Assembly: GCF_024345855.1 (NCBI RefSeq)
Contig: NZ_JAGQBX010000013.1
Coordinates: 1 to 55,286 of the forward strand
From: Synechococcus sp. GreenBA-s
GTDB taxonomy: Bacteria > Cyanobacteriota > Cyanobacteriia > PCC-6307 > Cyanobiaceae
Reading direction: 5' to 3'
DNA length: 55,286 bases
Under the pieces are notes generated by a model. The model did not search any database. It saw nothing but the letters and a program-made list of their open reading frames with translations, and had not been told where the DNA came from. This document shows positions 22,031-31,511 of this stretch, piece by piece. Numbering within the stretch: the first letter of the stretch is position 1; each line of letters begins with the position of its first letter. The translations under genes and the position numbers were made by a program.

Positions 22031-25000
22031 ATGCCGCAGTCGTCGATGTCGCAGTCTTCCCCCTCCGTCTGGCCGCACTGCGACAGCCCGGCCCCGGCGG
22101 CCGTGGCCGGCGAGAAGGACGCCTGCGGCGTGGGCTTCCTGGCCAGCCTGAAGGGTGAGGCCAGCCACTGGGTGCTGCAGCAGGCCCTGCGCGGCCTGGA
22201 CTGCATGGAGCACCGCGGCGGCTGCGGCGGCGACGGCGATTCCGGCGATGGCGCCGGCGTGCTCTGCGGCATCCCCTGGAGCTACCTGGAGGCGGTGTGG
22301 CCGGCGGCGGCAACATCAGGCGGTGCTCCCCGCGGGCTGGGCATGGTGTTCCTGCCCGCCGACGCCGCCAGGCGCGAGCAGGCCAAGGCCTTCTGTGATG
22401 AGGAGGCCGCCAAGCTGGGGCTGCGCAGCCTGGGCTGGCGTGCGGTGCCGCTGAACCCTGCGGTGCTGGGTCCCCTGGCCCTGGGCACCGCCCCGGCCAT
22501 CGAGCAGTGGCTGCTGGCCGGCGAGCAGGACGGCGATGCCCTGGAGGCCGTGCTGTTCCGCCTGCGCCGCCGCTGCGGCGACCGGGCCCGCGAGGCCTGG
22601 GGCCCCGGCCCGGGCGACCTCTACTTCGCGTCGCTGAGCGGCCGCACCGTGGTCTACAAGGGCATGGTGCGCTCGGAGGTGCTCGCCGCCTTCTATGGCG
22701 ACCTGCGCGATGAGCGCTTCGCCGTGAGCTTTGCGGTGTACCACCGCCGCTTCAGCACCAACACCCTGCCCCGCTGGCCCCTGGCCCAGCCGATGCGGCT
22801 GCTGGGCCACAACGGCGAGATCAACACCCTGCTGGGCAACCTCAACTGGGCCCGGGCCTCGGAGGCGAATCTGGATGCGGTGTGGGGCGAGGCGGCCGCC
22901 GAGCTCAAGCCGGTGGTGAACGCCGCCTTCAGCGACTCCGCCAACCTCGACGCCACCCTGGAGCTGCTGGTGCGCAGCGGCCGGCCGATCACGGAGAGCC
23001 TGCTCACCCTGGTGCCGGAGGCCTTCCGCGACCAGCCCGAGCTCAGCGACAAGCCGGAGATCCAGGCCTTCTACGAGTATTCCGCCTGCACCCAGGAGCC
23101 CTGGGACGGCCCGGCCCTGCTGGTGTTCGCCGATGGCCGCAGCGTGGGCGCCACCCTCGATCGCAACGGCCTGCGCCCCGCCCGCTACTGCATCACCAGC
23201 GATGGCTTCGTGGTGATGGGCTCGGAAACCGGTGTGGTGGAGCTCGACGAGAGCCGCATCCTCGAGAAGGGCCGCCTCGGCCCCGGCCAGATGCTGGCGG
23301 TGGATCTGGAGCACGGCCGCCTGCTGCGCAACTGGGAGGTGAAGGCCGAGGTGGCCGCCCGCCATCCCTATGGCGCCTGGCTGGCGGAGCACCGCCGCAG
23401 CCTGGCCGCCCAGCCCTGGACCCAGCAGCGTCAGCTGGGGGATCTGGAGCTGCTGCAGCAGCAGACGGCCTTCGGCTTCACCGCCGAGGACTTCGATCTG
23501 GTGATCGAGGACATGGCCGGCGCCGGCAAGGAGCCCACCTACTGCATGGGTGACGACATTCCCCTGGCGGTGCTCTCGGACAAGCCGCACCTCCTCTACG
23601 ACTACTTCAAGCAGCGCTTCGCCCAGGTCACCAACCCGCCGATCGATCCGCTGCGGGAAAAGCTGGTGATGAGCCTGGAGATGCACCTCGGCAAGCGGGG
23701 CTCCCCCCTCCGGCCCGAGGCCGCCTCGGCGGCGGTGCTGCACCTGGCCAGCCCGATCCTCAATGAGACGGAGCTGGCGGCGGTGAGCCAGCAGGGCCTG
23801 CCCACCACCATCCTCTCCACGCTGATGGCCGTCACCGATGGCCCCGGTGGCCTGGAGGCGGCGGTACAGCGGCTCAAGGCCGAGGCCGAGGCGGCCGTGC
23901 GTGGCGGCAGCCAGATCCTGGTGCTCTCCGATCGGCGGGGCCTCGATGGCCAGCCCGGCGGTCTGACCGCCACCACCACCTATGTCCCGCCCCTGCTGGC
24001 GGTGGGGGCGGTGCACCACCATCTGCTCAACCTGGGCCTGCGCCTGGAGACTTCCCTGGTGGTGGACACGGCCCAGTGCTGGAGCACCCATCACCTGGCC
24101 TGCCTGATCGGCTACGGCGCCAGCGCCGTGTGCCCCTGGCTCACCTGGGAGACCAGCCGCCATTGGCTGGCCCAGCCCAAGGTGCAGAAGCTGATCGAAA
24201 CCGGCAAGCTGCCGGCCCTCACCCCCGATCAGGCCCAGGCCAACGTGCGCAAGGCCCTGGAGGACGGGCTGCGCAAGATCCTCTCCAAGATCGGCATCTC
24301 GCTGCTGGCCAGCTACCACGGCGCCCAGATCTTCGAGGCGATCGGCCTCGGCGCCGACGTGATCCAGCTGGCCTTCACCGGCACCACCAGCCGCGTGGCG
24401 GGCCTGAGCCTGGGGGAACTGGCCAGCGAAACCCTGAGCTTCCACGCCAAGGCCTTCCCCGAGCTCAACCGCAGCAAGCTCGAGTTCATGGGCTTCGTGC
24501 AATACCGCACCGGCGGTGAATACCACCTCAACAGCCCGGAGATGGCCAAGGCCCTGCATGCGGCCGTGAAGGCGGGTCCCGGCTACGACCACTTCGCCAC
24601 CTACAAGACCCTGCTGGAGAACCGTCCGGTCACGGCCCTGCGCGACCTGCTGGAGCTCAAGCCCGCCCCCGCTGCCCTGCCGATCGAGCAGGTGGAGAGT
24701 GTGGAGAGCATCTGCAGCCGCTTCTGCACCGGCGGCATGAGCCTGGGGGCCCTCTCGCGTGAGGCCCACGAGGTGCTGGCCATCGCCATGAACCGCATCG
24801 GCGGCAAGAGCAACAGCGGCGAGGGCGGTGAGGATCCGGCCCGCTTCCACACCCTCAACAACGTGGACGCTGAAGGGCGCTCCGCCACCCTGCCCACGAT
24901 CAAGGGCCTGCGTAACGGAGACACCGCCTGCTCGGCCATCAAGCAGATCGCCTCGGGTCGCTTCGGGGTGACCCCCGAATACCTGCGCAGCGGCCGGCAG

Positions 25001-26653
25001 CTCGAGATCAAGGTGGCCCAGGGGGCCAAGCCCGGCGAGGGCGGCCAGCTGCCGGGTCCCAAGGTGGATCCTTACATCGCCTGGCTGCGCAACAGCAAGC
25101 CCGGCGTGGCGCTGATCTCGCCGCCGCCCCACCACGACATCTACTCAATCGAGGATCTGGCCCAGCTGATCCACGACCTGCACCAGGTGCACCCCGCCGC
25201 CAAGGTGAGCGTGAAGCTGGTGGCCGAGATCGGCATCGGCACGATCGCCGCCGGTGTGGCCAAGGCCAACGCCGATGTGATCCAGATCTCCGGCCACGAC
25301 GGCGGCACCGGCGCTTCACCGCTGAGTTCGATCAAGCACGCCGGCAGCCCCTGGGAGCTGGGCCTCACCGAGGTGCACCGCGCCCTGCTGGAGAACGGCC
25401 TGCGTGACCGGGTGCTGCTGCGGGCCGACGGCGGTCTCAAGACCGGCTGGGACGTGATCATCGCCGCCCTGCTCGGCGCCGAGGAATACGGCTTCGGCTC
25501 GGTGGCGATGATCGCCGAGGGCTGCATCATGGCCCGCGTCTGCCACACCAACAACTGCCCGGTGGGGGTGGCCACCCAGAAGGAGAACCTGCGCAAGCGC
25601 TTCCCCGGCGTGCCCGAGCACGTGGTGAATTTCTTCCTGTTCGTGGCCGAGGAGGTGCGCCAGCTGCTGAGCGTGCTCGGCGTGGCCCGCCTCGAAGACC
25701 TGATCGGCCGCACCGAGCTGCTGCAGGCCCGCTCCGTGCAGCTGGCGAAGACCAGGGCCCTCGATCTCTCCTGCCTGATCGATCCGATCCCGGCCGCCGC
25801 CGATCGCACCTGGCTGCAGCACGAGGCCGAGGCCCATGGCAACGGCCCGATCCTGGAAGACCAGCTCCTGGCCGACGCCGAGGTGATGGCGGCCATCGAG
25901 GGCCACGGCCGCGTGGCCCGCACCCTGGCGATCGTGAACACCGACCGCAGCGTGGGTGCCCGCCTCTCCGGCGAGATCGCCGCTCGCCACGGCAACACCG
26001 GCTTCCAGGGCCAGCTCGACCTCACCTACCAGGGCGCCGCCGGCCAGAGCTTCGGGGCCTTCGTGCTCCAGGGCATGAACGTGCGCCTGGTGGGCGAAGC
26101 CAACGACTACGTGGGCAAGGGCCTCAACGGCGGCCGACTCACCGTGGTGCCCCCCGCCGGCGTGCAGGATCCCGGCAGCCAGGTGATCCTGGGCAACACC
26201 TGCCTCTACGGCGCCACCGGCGGCGAGCTGTTCGCCCTGGGCCGTGCCGGTGAGCGCTTCGCCGTGCGCAACAGCGGTGCCCGCACCGTTGTGGAGGGCG
26301 CCGGCGACCACTGCTGCGAGTACATGACCGGCGGCGTGGTGGTGGTGCTGGGCTCCACGGGCCGCAACGTGGCCGCCGGCATGACCGGTGGCGTGGCCTT
26401 CATCCTCGATGAGAGCGGCGGCCTGCGCGAGCGGGTGAACCCCGAGATCGTGGCCATCGCCGGGCTCACCACCCCGGAGCAGGAGGCGCTGCTCAAGCCC
26501 CTGCTGGAGGCCCACCTGGAGGCCACCGGCAGCGCCAAGGCTGCGGCGATCCTGGCCGATTGGAGCCGCTGGAAAGCCCAGTTCAAGCTGCTGGTGCCCC
26601 CCAGCGAGAAGGCCACCGTGGGCCTGGCGGAGCGCGAGGCCGTGGCGGCCTGA
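22031..26653 (+). CDS. glsF: Ferredoxin-dependent glutamate synthase
   Basis: This single-chain 1540-residue enzyme makes two glutamates from glutamine and 2-oxoglutarate using reduced ferredoxin, the last step of ammonium assimilation. The N-terminal glutaminase nucleophile is Cys32 in KDACGVGFLA, with about 31 residues of propeptide to be removed. MEHRGG and NGEINTL follow in the amidotransferase domain. The FMN domain has GGMSLGALSREAHE and SGHDGGTGASPL. The [3Fe-4S] cysteines are C1165, C1171 and C1176 (C-x5-C-x4-C, ending CPVGVATQ). The C-terminal beta-helix (GGELFALGRAGERFAVRNSG) is complete. No NADPH-binding small subunit gene is adjacent, consistent with ferredoxin as donor. The ATG at 22031 is preferred over an upstream 21971 start. 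Confidence 0.95.
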   Translation: MPQSSMSQSSPSVWPHCDSPAPAAVAGEKDACGVGFLASLKGEASHWVLQQALRGLDCMEHRGGCGGDGDSGDGAGVLCGIPWSYLEAVWPAAATSGGAPRGLGMVFLPADAARREQAKAFCDEEAAKLGLRSLGWRAVPLNPAVLGPLALGTAPAIEQWLLAGEQDGDALEAVLFRLRRRCGDRAREAWGPGPGDLYFASLSGRTVVYKGMVRSEVLAAFYGDLRDERFAVSFAVYHRRFSTNTLPRWPLAQPMRLLGHNGEINTLLGNLNWARASEANLDAVWGEAAAELKPVVNAAFSDSANLDATLELLVRSGRPITESLLTLVPEAFRDQPELSDKPEIQAFYEYSACTQEPWDGPALLVFADGRSVGATLDRNGLRPARYCITSDGFVVMGSETGVVELDESRILEKGRLGPGQMLAVDLEHGRLLRNWEVKAEVAARHPYGAWLAEHRRSLAAQPWTQQRQLGDLELLQQQTAFGFTAEDFDLVIEDMAGAGKEPTYCMGDDIPLAVLSDKPHLLYDYFKQRFAQVTNPPIDPLREKLVMSLEMHLGKRGSPLRPEAASAAVLHLASPILNETELAAVSQQGLPTTILSTLMAVTDGPGGLEAAVQRLKAEAEAAVRGGSQILVLSDRRGLDGQPGGLTATTTYVPPLLAVGAVHHHLLNLGLRLETSLVVDTAQCWSTHHLACLIGYGASAVCPWLTWETSRHWLAQPKVQKLIETGKLPALTPDQAQANVRKALEDGLRKILSKIGISLLASYHGAQIFEAIGLGADVIQLAFTGTTSRVAGLSLGELASETLSFHAKAFPELNRSKLEFMGFVQYRTGGEYHLNSPEMAKALHAAVKAGPGYDHFATYKTLLENRPVTALRDLLELKPAPAALPIEQVESVESICSRFCTGGMSLGALSREAHEVLAIAMNRIGGKSNSGEGGEDPARFHTLNNVDAEGRSATLPTIKGLRNGDTACSAIKQIASGRFGVTPEYLRSGRQLEIKVAQGAKPGEGGQLPGPKVDPYIAWLRNSKPGVALISPPPHHDIYSIEDLAQLIHDLHQVHPAAKVSVKLVAEIGIGTIAAGVAKANADVIQISGHDGGTGASPLSSIKHAGSPWELGLTEVHRALLENGLRDRVLLRADGGLKTGWDVIIAALLGAEEYGFGSVAMIAEGCIMARVCHTNNCPVGVATQKENLRKRFPGVPEHVVNFFLFVAEEVRQLLSVLGVARLEDLIGRTELLQARSVQLAKTRALDLSCLIDPIPAAADRTWLQHEAEAHGNGPILEDQLLADAEVMAAIEGHGRVARTLAIVNTDRSVGARLSGEIAARHGNTGFQGQLDLTYQGAAGQSFGAFVLQGMNVRLVGEANDYVGKGLNGGRLTVVPPAGVQDPGSQVILGNTCLYGATGGELFALGRAGERFAVRNSGARTVVEGAGDHCCEYMTGGVVVVLGSTGRNVAAGMTGGVAFILDESGGLRERVNPEIVAIAGLTTPEQEALLKPLLEAHLEATGSAKAAAILADWSRWKAQFKLLVPPSEKATVGLAEREAVAA

Positions 26654-26677
26654 TCACAGGCCTGACGCGGCAGCCCG

Positions 26678-26703
26678 CTCCCGGGGCCGCCGACCCGGGG
26701 GAG
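26678..26703. terminator. GC-rich hairpin between convergent glsF and lipA
   Basis: CTCCCGGG and CCCGGGGGAG can pair imperfectly around an eight-base loop, 25 bases after the glsF stop and before the lipA stop. There is no T-run, so activity is uncertain. Confidence 0.35.
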
Positions 26704-26715
26704 GCGTGATGCGGT

Positions 26716-27585
26716 TCAGCGGGGGAACTGGCGCATCAGCCGCTGCACCTCGCCGGCGTGGTAGCTGCTGCGGGTGAGGGGTGTGCTCACCACCTGCAGG
26801 AAGCCCAGGGCCCCTTCGCCGTGGAGGCGGAAGGCCTCGAATTGCTCCGGCGTCACGAAGCGATCCACGGGCAGGTGCTTGGGGCCGGGGGAGAGGTACT
26901 GGCCGATGGTCACGATGTCCACCTGGTGGCGGCGCAGGTCGGCCATCACCTCCAGCACCTCGGCGTCGCTTTCACCCAGGCCGGTCATCAGGCCGGATTT
27001 GGTGAAGGTGCCCGGCCAGCCTTCGCGCACCCGCTGCAGCAGCTCCAGGGAGCGCTCGTAGACCCCCTGGGGCCGGGCCTTTTTGTAGAGGCGCGGCACG
27101 GTTTCGATGTTGTGGTTCAGCACCTCCGGGGCTCCCTCCATCACGGCGGCCAGGGCGTCCCAGTTGCCGCAGAGATCGGGAATCAGCAGCTCGATCGTGG
27201 TGAGCGGCGAGCGCTCGCGCACCTGCGCGATGCAGGCCACGAACTGGCTGGCACCGCCATCGGCCAGATCGTCGCGGTTCACCGAGGTGATCACCACGTG
27301 CTTGAGCCCCAGCCGCGCCACCGCCTCCCCCAGGCGCACAGGCTCGCTGGGATCCAGCGCCCGCACGCTCTTGTCGAAGTCGATGTCGCAGTAGGGACAG
27401 GCGCGGGTGCAGCCCGGCCCCATGATCAGGAAGGTGGCGGTGCCGCCGGCGAAGCACTCGCCGATGTTGGGGCAGCTCGCCTCCTGGCAGACGGTGTTGA
27501 GCTTGAGATCCAGCAGCAGGTCGGCCACCTCGCCGATCCGTTCCCGCTGGGGAGCCTTCACACGCAGCCAGTCGGGTTTGAGCAA
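26716..27585 (-). CDS. lipA: Lipoyl synthase
   Basis: This radical SAM enzyme inserts two sulfur atoms into octanoyl groups on lipoyl domains. Both cluster motifs are intact: auxiliary C-x4-C-x5-C ([12 protein letters not shown]) and radical SAM C-x3-C-x2-C (CTRACPYC). [26 protein letters not shown] and SGLMTGLGE are also present, and the conserved C-terminal RSSYHA serine motif. The start chosen is TTG at 27585 ([10 protein letters not shown]), because GGGAGG lies nine bases upstream and no ATG/GTG gives a better length (289 residues). The only in-frame ATG, at 27684, adds 33 residues unlike the family. Confidence 0.93.
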   Translation of the reverse strand: MLKPDWLRVKAPQRERIGEVADLLLDLKLNTVCQEASCPNIGECFAGGTATFLIMGPGCTRACPYCDIDFDKSVRALDPSEPVRLGEAVARLGLKHVVITSVNRDDLADGGASQFVACIAQVRERSPLTTIELLIPDLCGNWDALAAVMEGAPEVLNHNIETVPRLYKKARPQGVYERSLELLQRVREGWPGTFTKSGLMTGLGESDAEVLEVMADLRRHQVDIVTIGQYLSPGPKHLPVDRFVTPEQFEAFRLHGEGALGFLQVVSTPLTRSSYHAGEVQRLMRQFPR

Positions 27586-27710
27586 GGCGGTGGACCTCCC
27601 GGAGGCGTGGCGACCACCGACTTTAGAAAGCGGCCCCGATCCCCTGGCCCGCTGGCTCCATGGGCCCCGTGACCGGTGAGCCACGCCAGGGGTGTGGGAG
27701 GGCCATCTCC

Positions 27711-27716
27711 TACACT
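27711..27716 (+). promoter_or_regulatory. Candidate -10 element (TACACT) for tRNA-Pro
   Basis: TACACT ends eight bases before the first base of the tRNA, the spacing expected for a tRNA promoter with a very short leader. No clear -35 is visible. Confidence 0.45.
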
Positions 27717-27724
27717 CCCCCCAT

Positions 27725-27798
27725 CGGGATGTAGCGCAGCTTGGTAGCGCACTTCGTTCGGGACGAAGGGGCCGCAGGTTCGAATCCTGTCATCCCGA
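27725..27798 (+). tRNA. tRNA-Pro (anticodon CGG)
   Basis: The cloverleaf is readable. The acceptor stem CGGGATG pairs with CATCCCG, including the C1-G72 pair typical of bacterial tRNA-Pro. The anticodon stem CTTCG/CGAAG flanks the loop TTCGGGA, with anticodon CGG and G at position 37. The T arm contains GGTTCGAATCC. The discriminator is A and CCA is not encoded. Confidence 0.95.
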
Positions 27799-27836
27799 CT
27801 CTTCTCCTCCCCTGAGCCCGCACGGAGCGTCGGCCT

Positions 27837-29729
27837 TCAGGCCAGCTCCGCGCCGGGATAGCCCCGTGGGGTCACCATCCGGCCGCCCGCCACGCGACTG
27901 CTGGCGTTGCCGATCAGCACCAGGGTGAGCATGTCCACCTGCTCCAGGGGCAGGTCCCCGAGCGTGTGCAGGCTCACCTGCTCCTCCGGCCGGCCCAGCT
28001 GGCGGGCCAGCACCACCGGCGTCTGGGCGGGCCGGCCGCCCTCGAGCAGCAGCTCCCGGGCCCGGCCCAGCTGCCAGTCGCGCCCGCGGGAGCGGGGGTT
28101 GTAGAGCGCCACCACGAAGTCGCCGGCGGCAGCGGCCCGCAGCCGCCGCTCGATCACGGCCCAGGGGGTGAGTCGGTCGCTGAGGCTCACGGTGCAGAAG
28201 TCGTGCATCAGCGGGGCACCGGCCCGGGCCGCCGCCAGCTGCAGCGCCGAGATGCCGGGGTGCACCGTGAAGCCGGGGCGATCGCCTGCCTCCAGGGCCA
28301 TCCACTGCTCCAGGGCCAGGCCGGCCATGCCGTAGATGCCGCTGTCGCCGGAAGAGATCAGCGCCACGGTGAGCCCCTGGCAGGCCAGATCCAGGGCTTC
28401 GCGGCAGCGCTCCCGCTCCTGGGTGAGCTGGCCGTCGCTGCGCAGCTGATCGGGCCGCCGCAGCGGCTCCAGCAGATCCAGGTAGAGGCCGTATCCCACC
28501 CACACGCTGCTCTCCGCCAGGGCCCGGCGGGCATCGGGGGTGAGCAGCTCCAGGCTGCCGGGGCCGCTGCCGATCAGGTGCAGCTGGCCCCGCTGCGGCG
28601 CCCACTGGCTGGCGGCCCCGGCGATGGCCAGGGTGGCGGCGCCCAGCTCGCCGGGCTGGGAACGCTCGATCCGTTTCTCCAGCCGCAGCTGGGCGCCCGG
28701 GCCGGCCGCCAGCAGGGCGGCAGCCTCGGCCACGCTGGCGGTGCCCAGCTCGGCGGCCACGGCGGCCGAGGGATTCGGCACCGCGACGGCGTTCAGCGCG
28801 TCGGCGGCAAAGCAGCGCAGGGACCATCCCCGCCGTTCGGCCAGCTGCAGCAGGGCCGGCTCATCCGCTTTGCGCTCGGCGCTGGCCAGGCCGGCCACGG
28901 CCTCGGCCGCGAGGCCCTGGTCCGCCAGGGCCCCGTCCACCAGTCGCTCCAGCAGGCTCAGGCTGGTGTTGCGCTCGCAGCCCATCCCCAGCCAGAGGCA
29001 GGGGGGATGCCAGCGGCAGCCGTCACCCCGCTCGGCGGCCACCACCAGCTGGGCGCCCGCCGCCTCCTGGGGATGGGCCTGCCCAGGGGATTCCGGCCCG
29101 GACAGCAGGGCCTGGGCGGCGTCGAGCTGCCGCCAGCGACCGTTACCCGCCGGCTGCGTCACGGCGATCGGCTCACCGCGGGCGAAGCCCTTCATCAGCG
29201 CGTCCCAGTCGCCGCTGCCCCGTCGCCAGCCCCAGGCCCGGCCGAAGCTGTCGAGGGCCAGGCGGCCGCCGCCACTGCTGGCGCCGGTCAGCACCGCCTC
29301 TCCCCCCAACGCCGCGGCAATCCGCTGACTCAGCGCCTCGGCTCCGCCCGCGTGGCCCCCGAGTAGGGGGATGGCGTAACGGCCGTTGGGATCGAGCACC
29401 ACCACCGCCGGATCGCTGGTCTTGCCTCCCAGCAGCGGGGCGATCAGGCGGGTGACGGCGCCGCAGGCCCCCACCGCCACAAAGGCCTGGCTGCGGGGCC
29501 ACTCACTGGCCAGCAGCTCCCCCAGGCTGCAGGCCGTCCAGTCGCTCGTGCCGGACGCGGAAGGGTGGTCCTCAGGGTTGGCGGACAGGCCCTCGCCCGG
29601 CTGGGGCGGCAGGGCAATCCGATCGATCAGGTTCGCCGCCAGCAGGCGCCGCAGCAGCGGCAGGCTGGCGGCTCCGAGGCCAAAGCCCCAGCGCAGGGTG
29701 GGGCTTTGGCCGGTTTCGGGAATGCTCAT
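27837..29729 (-). CDS. cobJ: CbiG-CobJ fusion: cobalamin biosynthesis protein / precorrin-3B C17-methyltransferase
   Basis: The 630-residue protein joins two corrin-ring enzymes. The first half is CbiG-like (GFGLGAASL near the N-terminus, AFVAVGACGAVTRLIAPLL, DPAVVVLDPNGRYAIPLLGGHAGGA, and a C-terminal CbiG part with WLGMGCERNTSLSLLE). The second half is CobJ/CbiH-like (LHLIGSGPGSLELLTPDARRAL, GYGLYLDLL, ALISSGDSGIYGMAGLALE, HPGISALQLAAARAGAPLMHDFCTVSLSD, VALYNPRSRGRDWQ). This fusion is common in cyanobacteria. The pathway yields cobalamin or pseudocobalamin. The ATG at 29729 overlaps the stop codon of the upstream lipoprotein-like gene as ATGA. Confidence 0.92.
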   Translation of the reverse strand: MSIPETGQSPTLRWGFGLGAASLPLLRRLLAANLIDRIALPPQPGEGLSANPEDHPSASGTSDWTACSLGELLASEWPRSQAFVAVGACGAVTRLIAPLLGGKTSDPAVVVLDPNGRYAIPLLGGHAGGAEALSQRIAAALGGEAVLTGASSGGGRLALDSFGRAWGWRRGSGDWDALMKGFARGEPIAVTQPAGNGRWRQLDAAQALLSGPESPGQAHPQEAAGAQLVVAAERGDGCRWHPPCLWLGMGCERNTSLSLLERLVDGALADQGLAAEAVAGLASAERKADEPALLQLAERRGWSLRCFAADALNAVAVPNPSAAVAAELGTASVAEAAALLAAGPGAQLRLEKRIERSQPGELGAATLAIAGAASQWAPQRGQLHLIGSGPGSLELLTPDARRALAESSVWVGYGLYLDLLEPLRRPDQLRSDGQLTQERERCREALDLACQGLTVALISSGDSGIYGMAGLALEQWMALEAGDRPGFTVHPGISALQLAAARAGAPLMHDFCTVSLSDRLTPWAVIERRLRAAAAGDFVVALYNPRSRGRDWQLGRARELLLEGGRPAQTPVVLARQLGRPEEQVSLHTLGDLPLEQVDMLTLVLIGNASSRVAGGRMVTPRGYPGAELA

Positions 29730-31270
29730 CGCTGCAGCCTCTCGCGCAGCCGGGCCAGGGGGCCGGATCCCTGGGGCTTCACGAGGGAGCCATCCGGGTT
29801 CACCAGCTGCCGTGCCGAACCGGCCAGGCCGGTGCTCGGGGCAATCCTCTCCTCACCCTCACCGGGGCTGGAAGCCTCGGGTGGGGCTGGTGCTGGTGGT
29901 GTCGGCGCAGCGGCGGACGTCGGGGGGGCCGGGGGCACGGGCTCGGGTGCTGGCGCCTCTTGGGGGTCTGGTTCGCGCGGTTCCGCCGCCGGCTCTGTCG
30001 CGCCCGGTTCGCCTGCGGCCGCTGGCGCGTTGGTGACAGCCTCCTGGGGCGGGGTGGTCTCCGCCGCCGGGACTTCTGGCGTCTGGGTTGCGGCCTCGGG
30101 TTCCTGCGGGTTGGAGGGGGCTGGGGGGGGAGCGGCCGGGAGCGGAGCCCCAGGGCCCGCCGTCTGGGACCTGGCGGGCTCGGCGGCGGAGTCGGCGGGC
30201 CCTGGGGTCTGGACGGGTGCCGGAGCTGCAGGAGCCCCGGCCGCCTGGGTCTCGGTTGGGGTTTCGCTCGCGCCCTCGGGCCCGCTCCCGGCGCGGCGCT
30301 CGGGGGCGGCCGGCTGTGGCAGGGCTGTGCCGGGCTGCGGCGCCTGGGGGGCCTGGCTGACGACTCCGGGAGCCAGGCCGCTGAGCTGATCCAGCTCCAA
30401 CGGCGTCAGGCTGCTGCGCAGCCAGCCGGGCAGGGGCCCCGGTTGGATCTGAACCTCCCGCACCAGGCTGTTGAAGGGGCCATTCAGGGGCTCACCACGC
30501 CCGTCCAGCAACTCCAGCTGCAGGGCGTTGCTGCCGTTCACCAGGCCCCGCAGCCACAGCGGCGCGTGGCGGTCCACCAGGAAGCTGTCGCCGTTCACGG
30601 TCACCCGCAGGCGCCAGCGACCATCGCCCTCCCGCAGGTTCTGTAGGGGGGCATCGAACAGCAGCCAGTCGATCAGCACCGGCTCGGCCTGCGCCAGGCC
30701 ATCGGGGCTGGCCAGCACCAGTTGGGCGCTGCCGGGGGCCGGCAGCTGCTGGGGGTTGGCCGCCACCCGGTGCAGCCGGATCTGACGGCTGGCGCCAGGG
30801 GCCTTCACCGCCTCGCCCCAGGGCCTGGCCGCATAGACGGTCACCTGGTGGCTGCCGGGGGCCAGCTCGGGCAGGCTCAGGGTCATGAGCTCGTCCGGGT
30901 GGCTCAGGCGCCGCACGGTCGCCCCGTCCACCTGGACCACCAGATGGGGCCCGAGGCCCAGGGGGCCCGCATCGGCGAGGGGCCAGTCGCTCAGCCGCAG
31001 CTTCAGGTTCCAGGGACCGGCCGGCAGCAGGGCCCCATCGACGGGGGCCAGGATCTCCAGCTGTGGATCCCGCTCCTCCAGCCGTTCGGCCAGCTGGCGC
31101 ACCAGCGGCGGCGGCGCGACCTCCTGCAGTCGGCCGGTCGGCGCCGTCACGGCGATCGGGGCCTCCGCAGCTGGTGTCTGGGTCTGACCCAGTCGGCTGC
31201 AGCCGCTGCCCACCAGGGTCAACCCCACCAGCACGATGGCCATCAGGGCCCGAAGCGGCGCAGCCACCAT
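29726..31270 (-). CDS. Proline/alanine-rich putative lipoprotein, function unknown
   Basis: This 514-residue protein has a signal sequence (APLRALMAIVLVGLTLVGSGC) with Cys24 as a possible lipobox cysteine. Position -3 is Gly rather than the usual Leu, so lipidation is uncertain. Residues 30-330 form an ordered region with repeated beta-like segments (PHLVVQVDGATVRRLSHPDE, GSHQVTVYAARPWGEAV, RWRLRVTVNGDSFLVDR), suggesting beta-sandwich domains outside the cytoplasm. From about residue 330 the chain is very rich in Pro, Ala, Glu and Thr, a likely disordered stalk. It is divergent from psaA and overlaps cobJ by four bases. I recognise no function. Confidence 0.68.
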   Translation of the reverse strand: MVAAPLRALMAIVLVGLTLVGSGCSRLGQTQTPAAEAPIAVTAPTGRLQEVAPPPLVRQLAERLEERDPQLEILAPVDGALLPAGPWNLKLRLSDWPLADAGPLGLGPHLVVQVDGATVRRLSHPDELMTLSLPELAPGSHQVTVYAARPWGEAVKAPGASRQIRLHRVAANPQQLPAPGSAQLVLASPDGLAQAEPVLIDWLLFDAPLQNLREGDGRWRLRVTVNGDSFLVDRHAPLWLRGLVNGSNALQLELLDGRGEPLNGPFNSLVREVQIQPGPLPGWLRSSLTPLELDQLSGLAPGVVSQAPQAPQPGTALPQPAAPERRAGSGPEGASETPTETQAAGAPAAPAPVQTPGPADSAAEPARSQTAGPGAPLPAAPPPAPSNPQEPEAATQTPEVPAAETTPPQEAVTNAPAAAGEPGATEPAAEPREPDPQEAPAPEPVPPAPPTSAAAPTPPAPAPPEASSPGEGEERIAPSTGLAGSARQLVNPDGSLVKPQGSGPLARLRERLQR

Positions 31271-31459
31271 GCCGGCTTCTCCTCCTATGTATGGGGTGCT
31301 TCTGGGCGCATTCTGCAGCGCGGCCCGGGCCCGACCAGAAGACCGAAGGGAATCCTGCGCAGATCTTCGCGGGCGAGATAAAACAAGGGGCGCAATCAGC
31401 CTGTTTTCAGTGATTCTCTCCCTGGCCGAGAGCGCAGTCCCTGACTGGCGGGAGCCGGG

Positions 31460-31475
31460 ATTGAACCTTTGTAAC
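31460..31475 (-). promoter_or_regulatory. HLR1-like (RpaB) element upstream of psaA
   Basis: On the minus strand the segment reads GTTACAAA, one base, then GTTCAAT. The first is a perfect (G/T)TTACA(A/T)(A/T) half and the second is the same half lacking one A. It lies about 43-58 bases upstream of the start site predicted from TATACT at 31506-31511. HLR1 sites just upstream of PSI core promoters are known to be activated by RpaB. Binding here is inference. Confidence 0.45.
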
Positions 31476-31505
31476 TCCCCGCCCAGACGGCTTGGAGATC
31501 GCCTT

Positions 31506-31511
31506 TATACT
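31506..31511 (+). promoter_or_regulatory. Candidate psaA -10 element (TATACT)
   Basis: TATACT matches TATAAT at five of six bases and lies 212 bases before the psaA ATG. No -35 hexamer is seen at 17 bases, consistent with an activator-dependent promoter using the HLR1-like element above it. Confidence 0.45.

Noticed and set aside
22316-25135. Minus-strand 939-codon frame opposite glsF
   Set aside because: Shadow of glutamate synthase, whose catalytic and cluster residues are complete on the plus strand.
27586-27684. ATG at 27684 as lipA start
   Set aside because: The extra 33 residues are unlike LipA, there is no ribosome-binding site, and TTG at 27585 has a good one.
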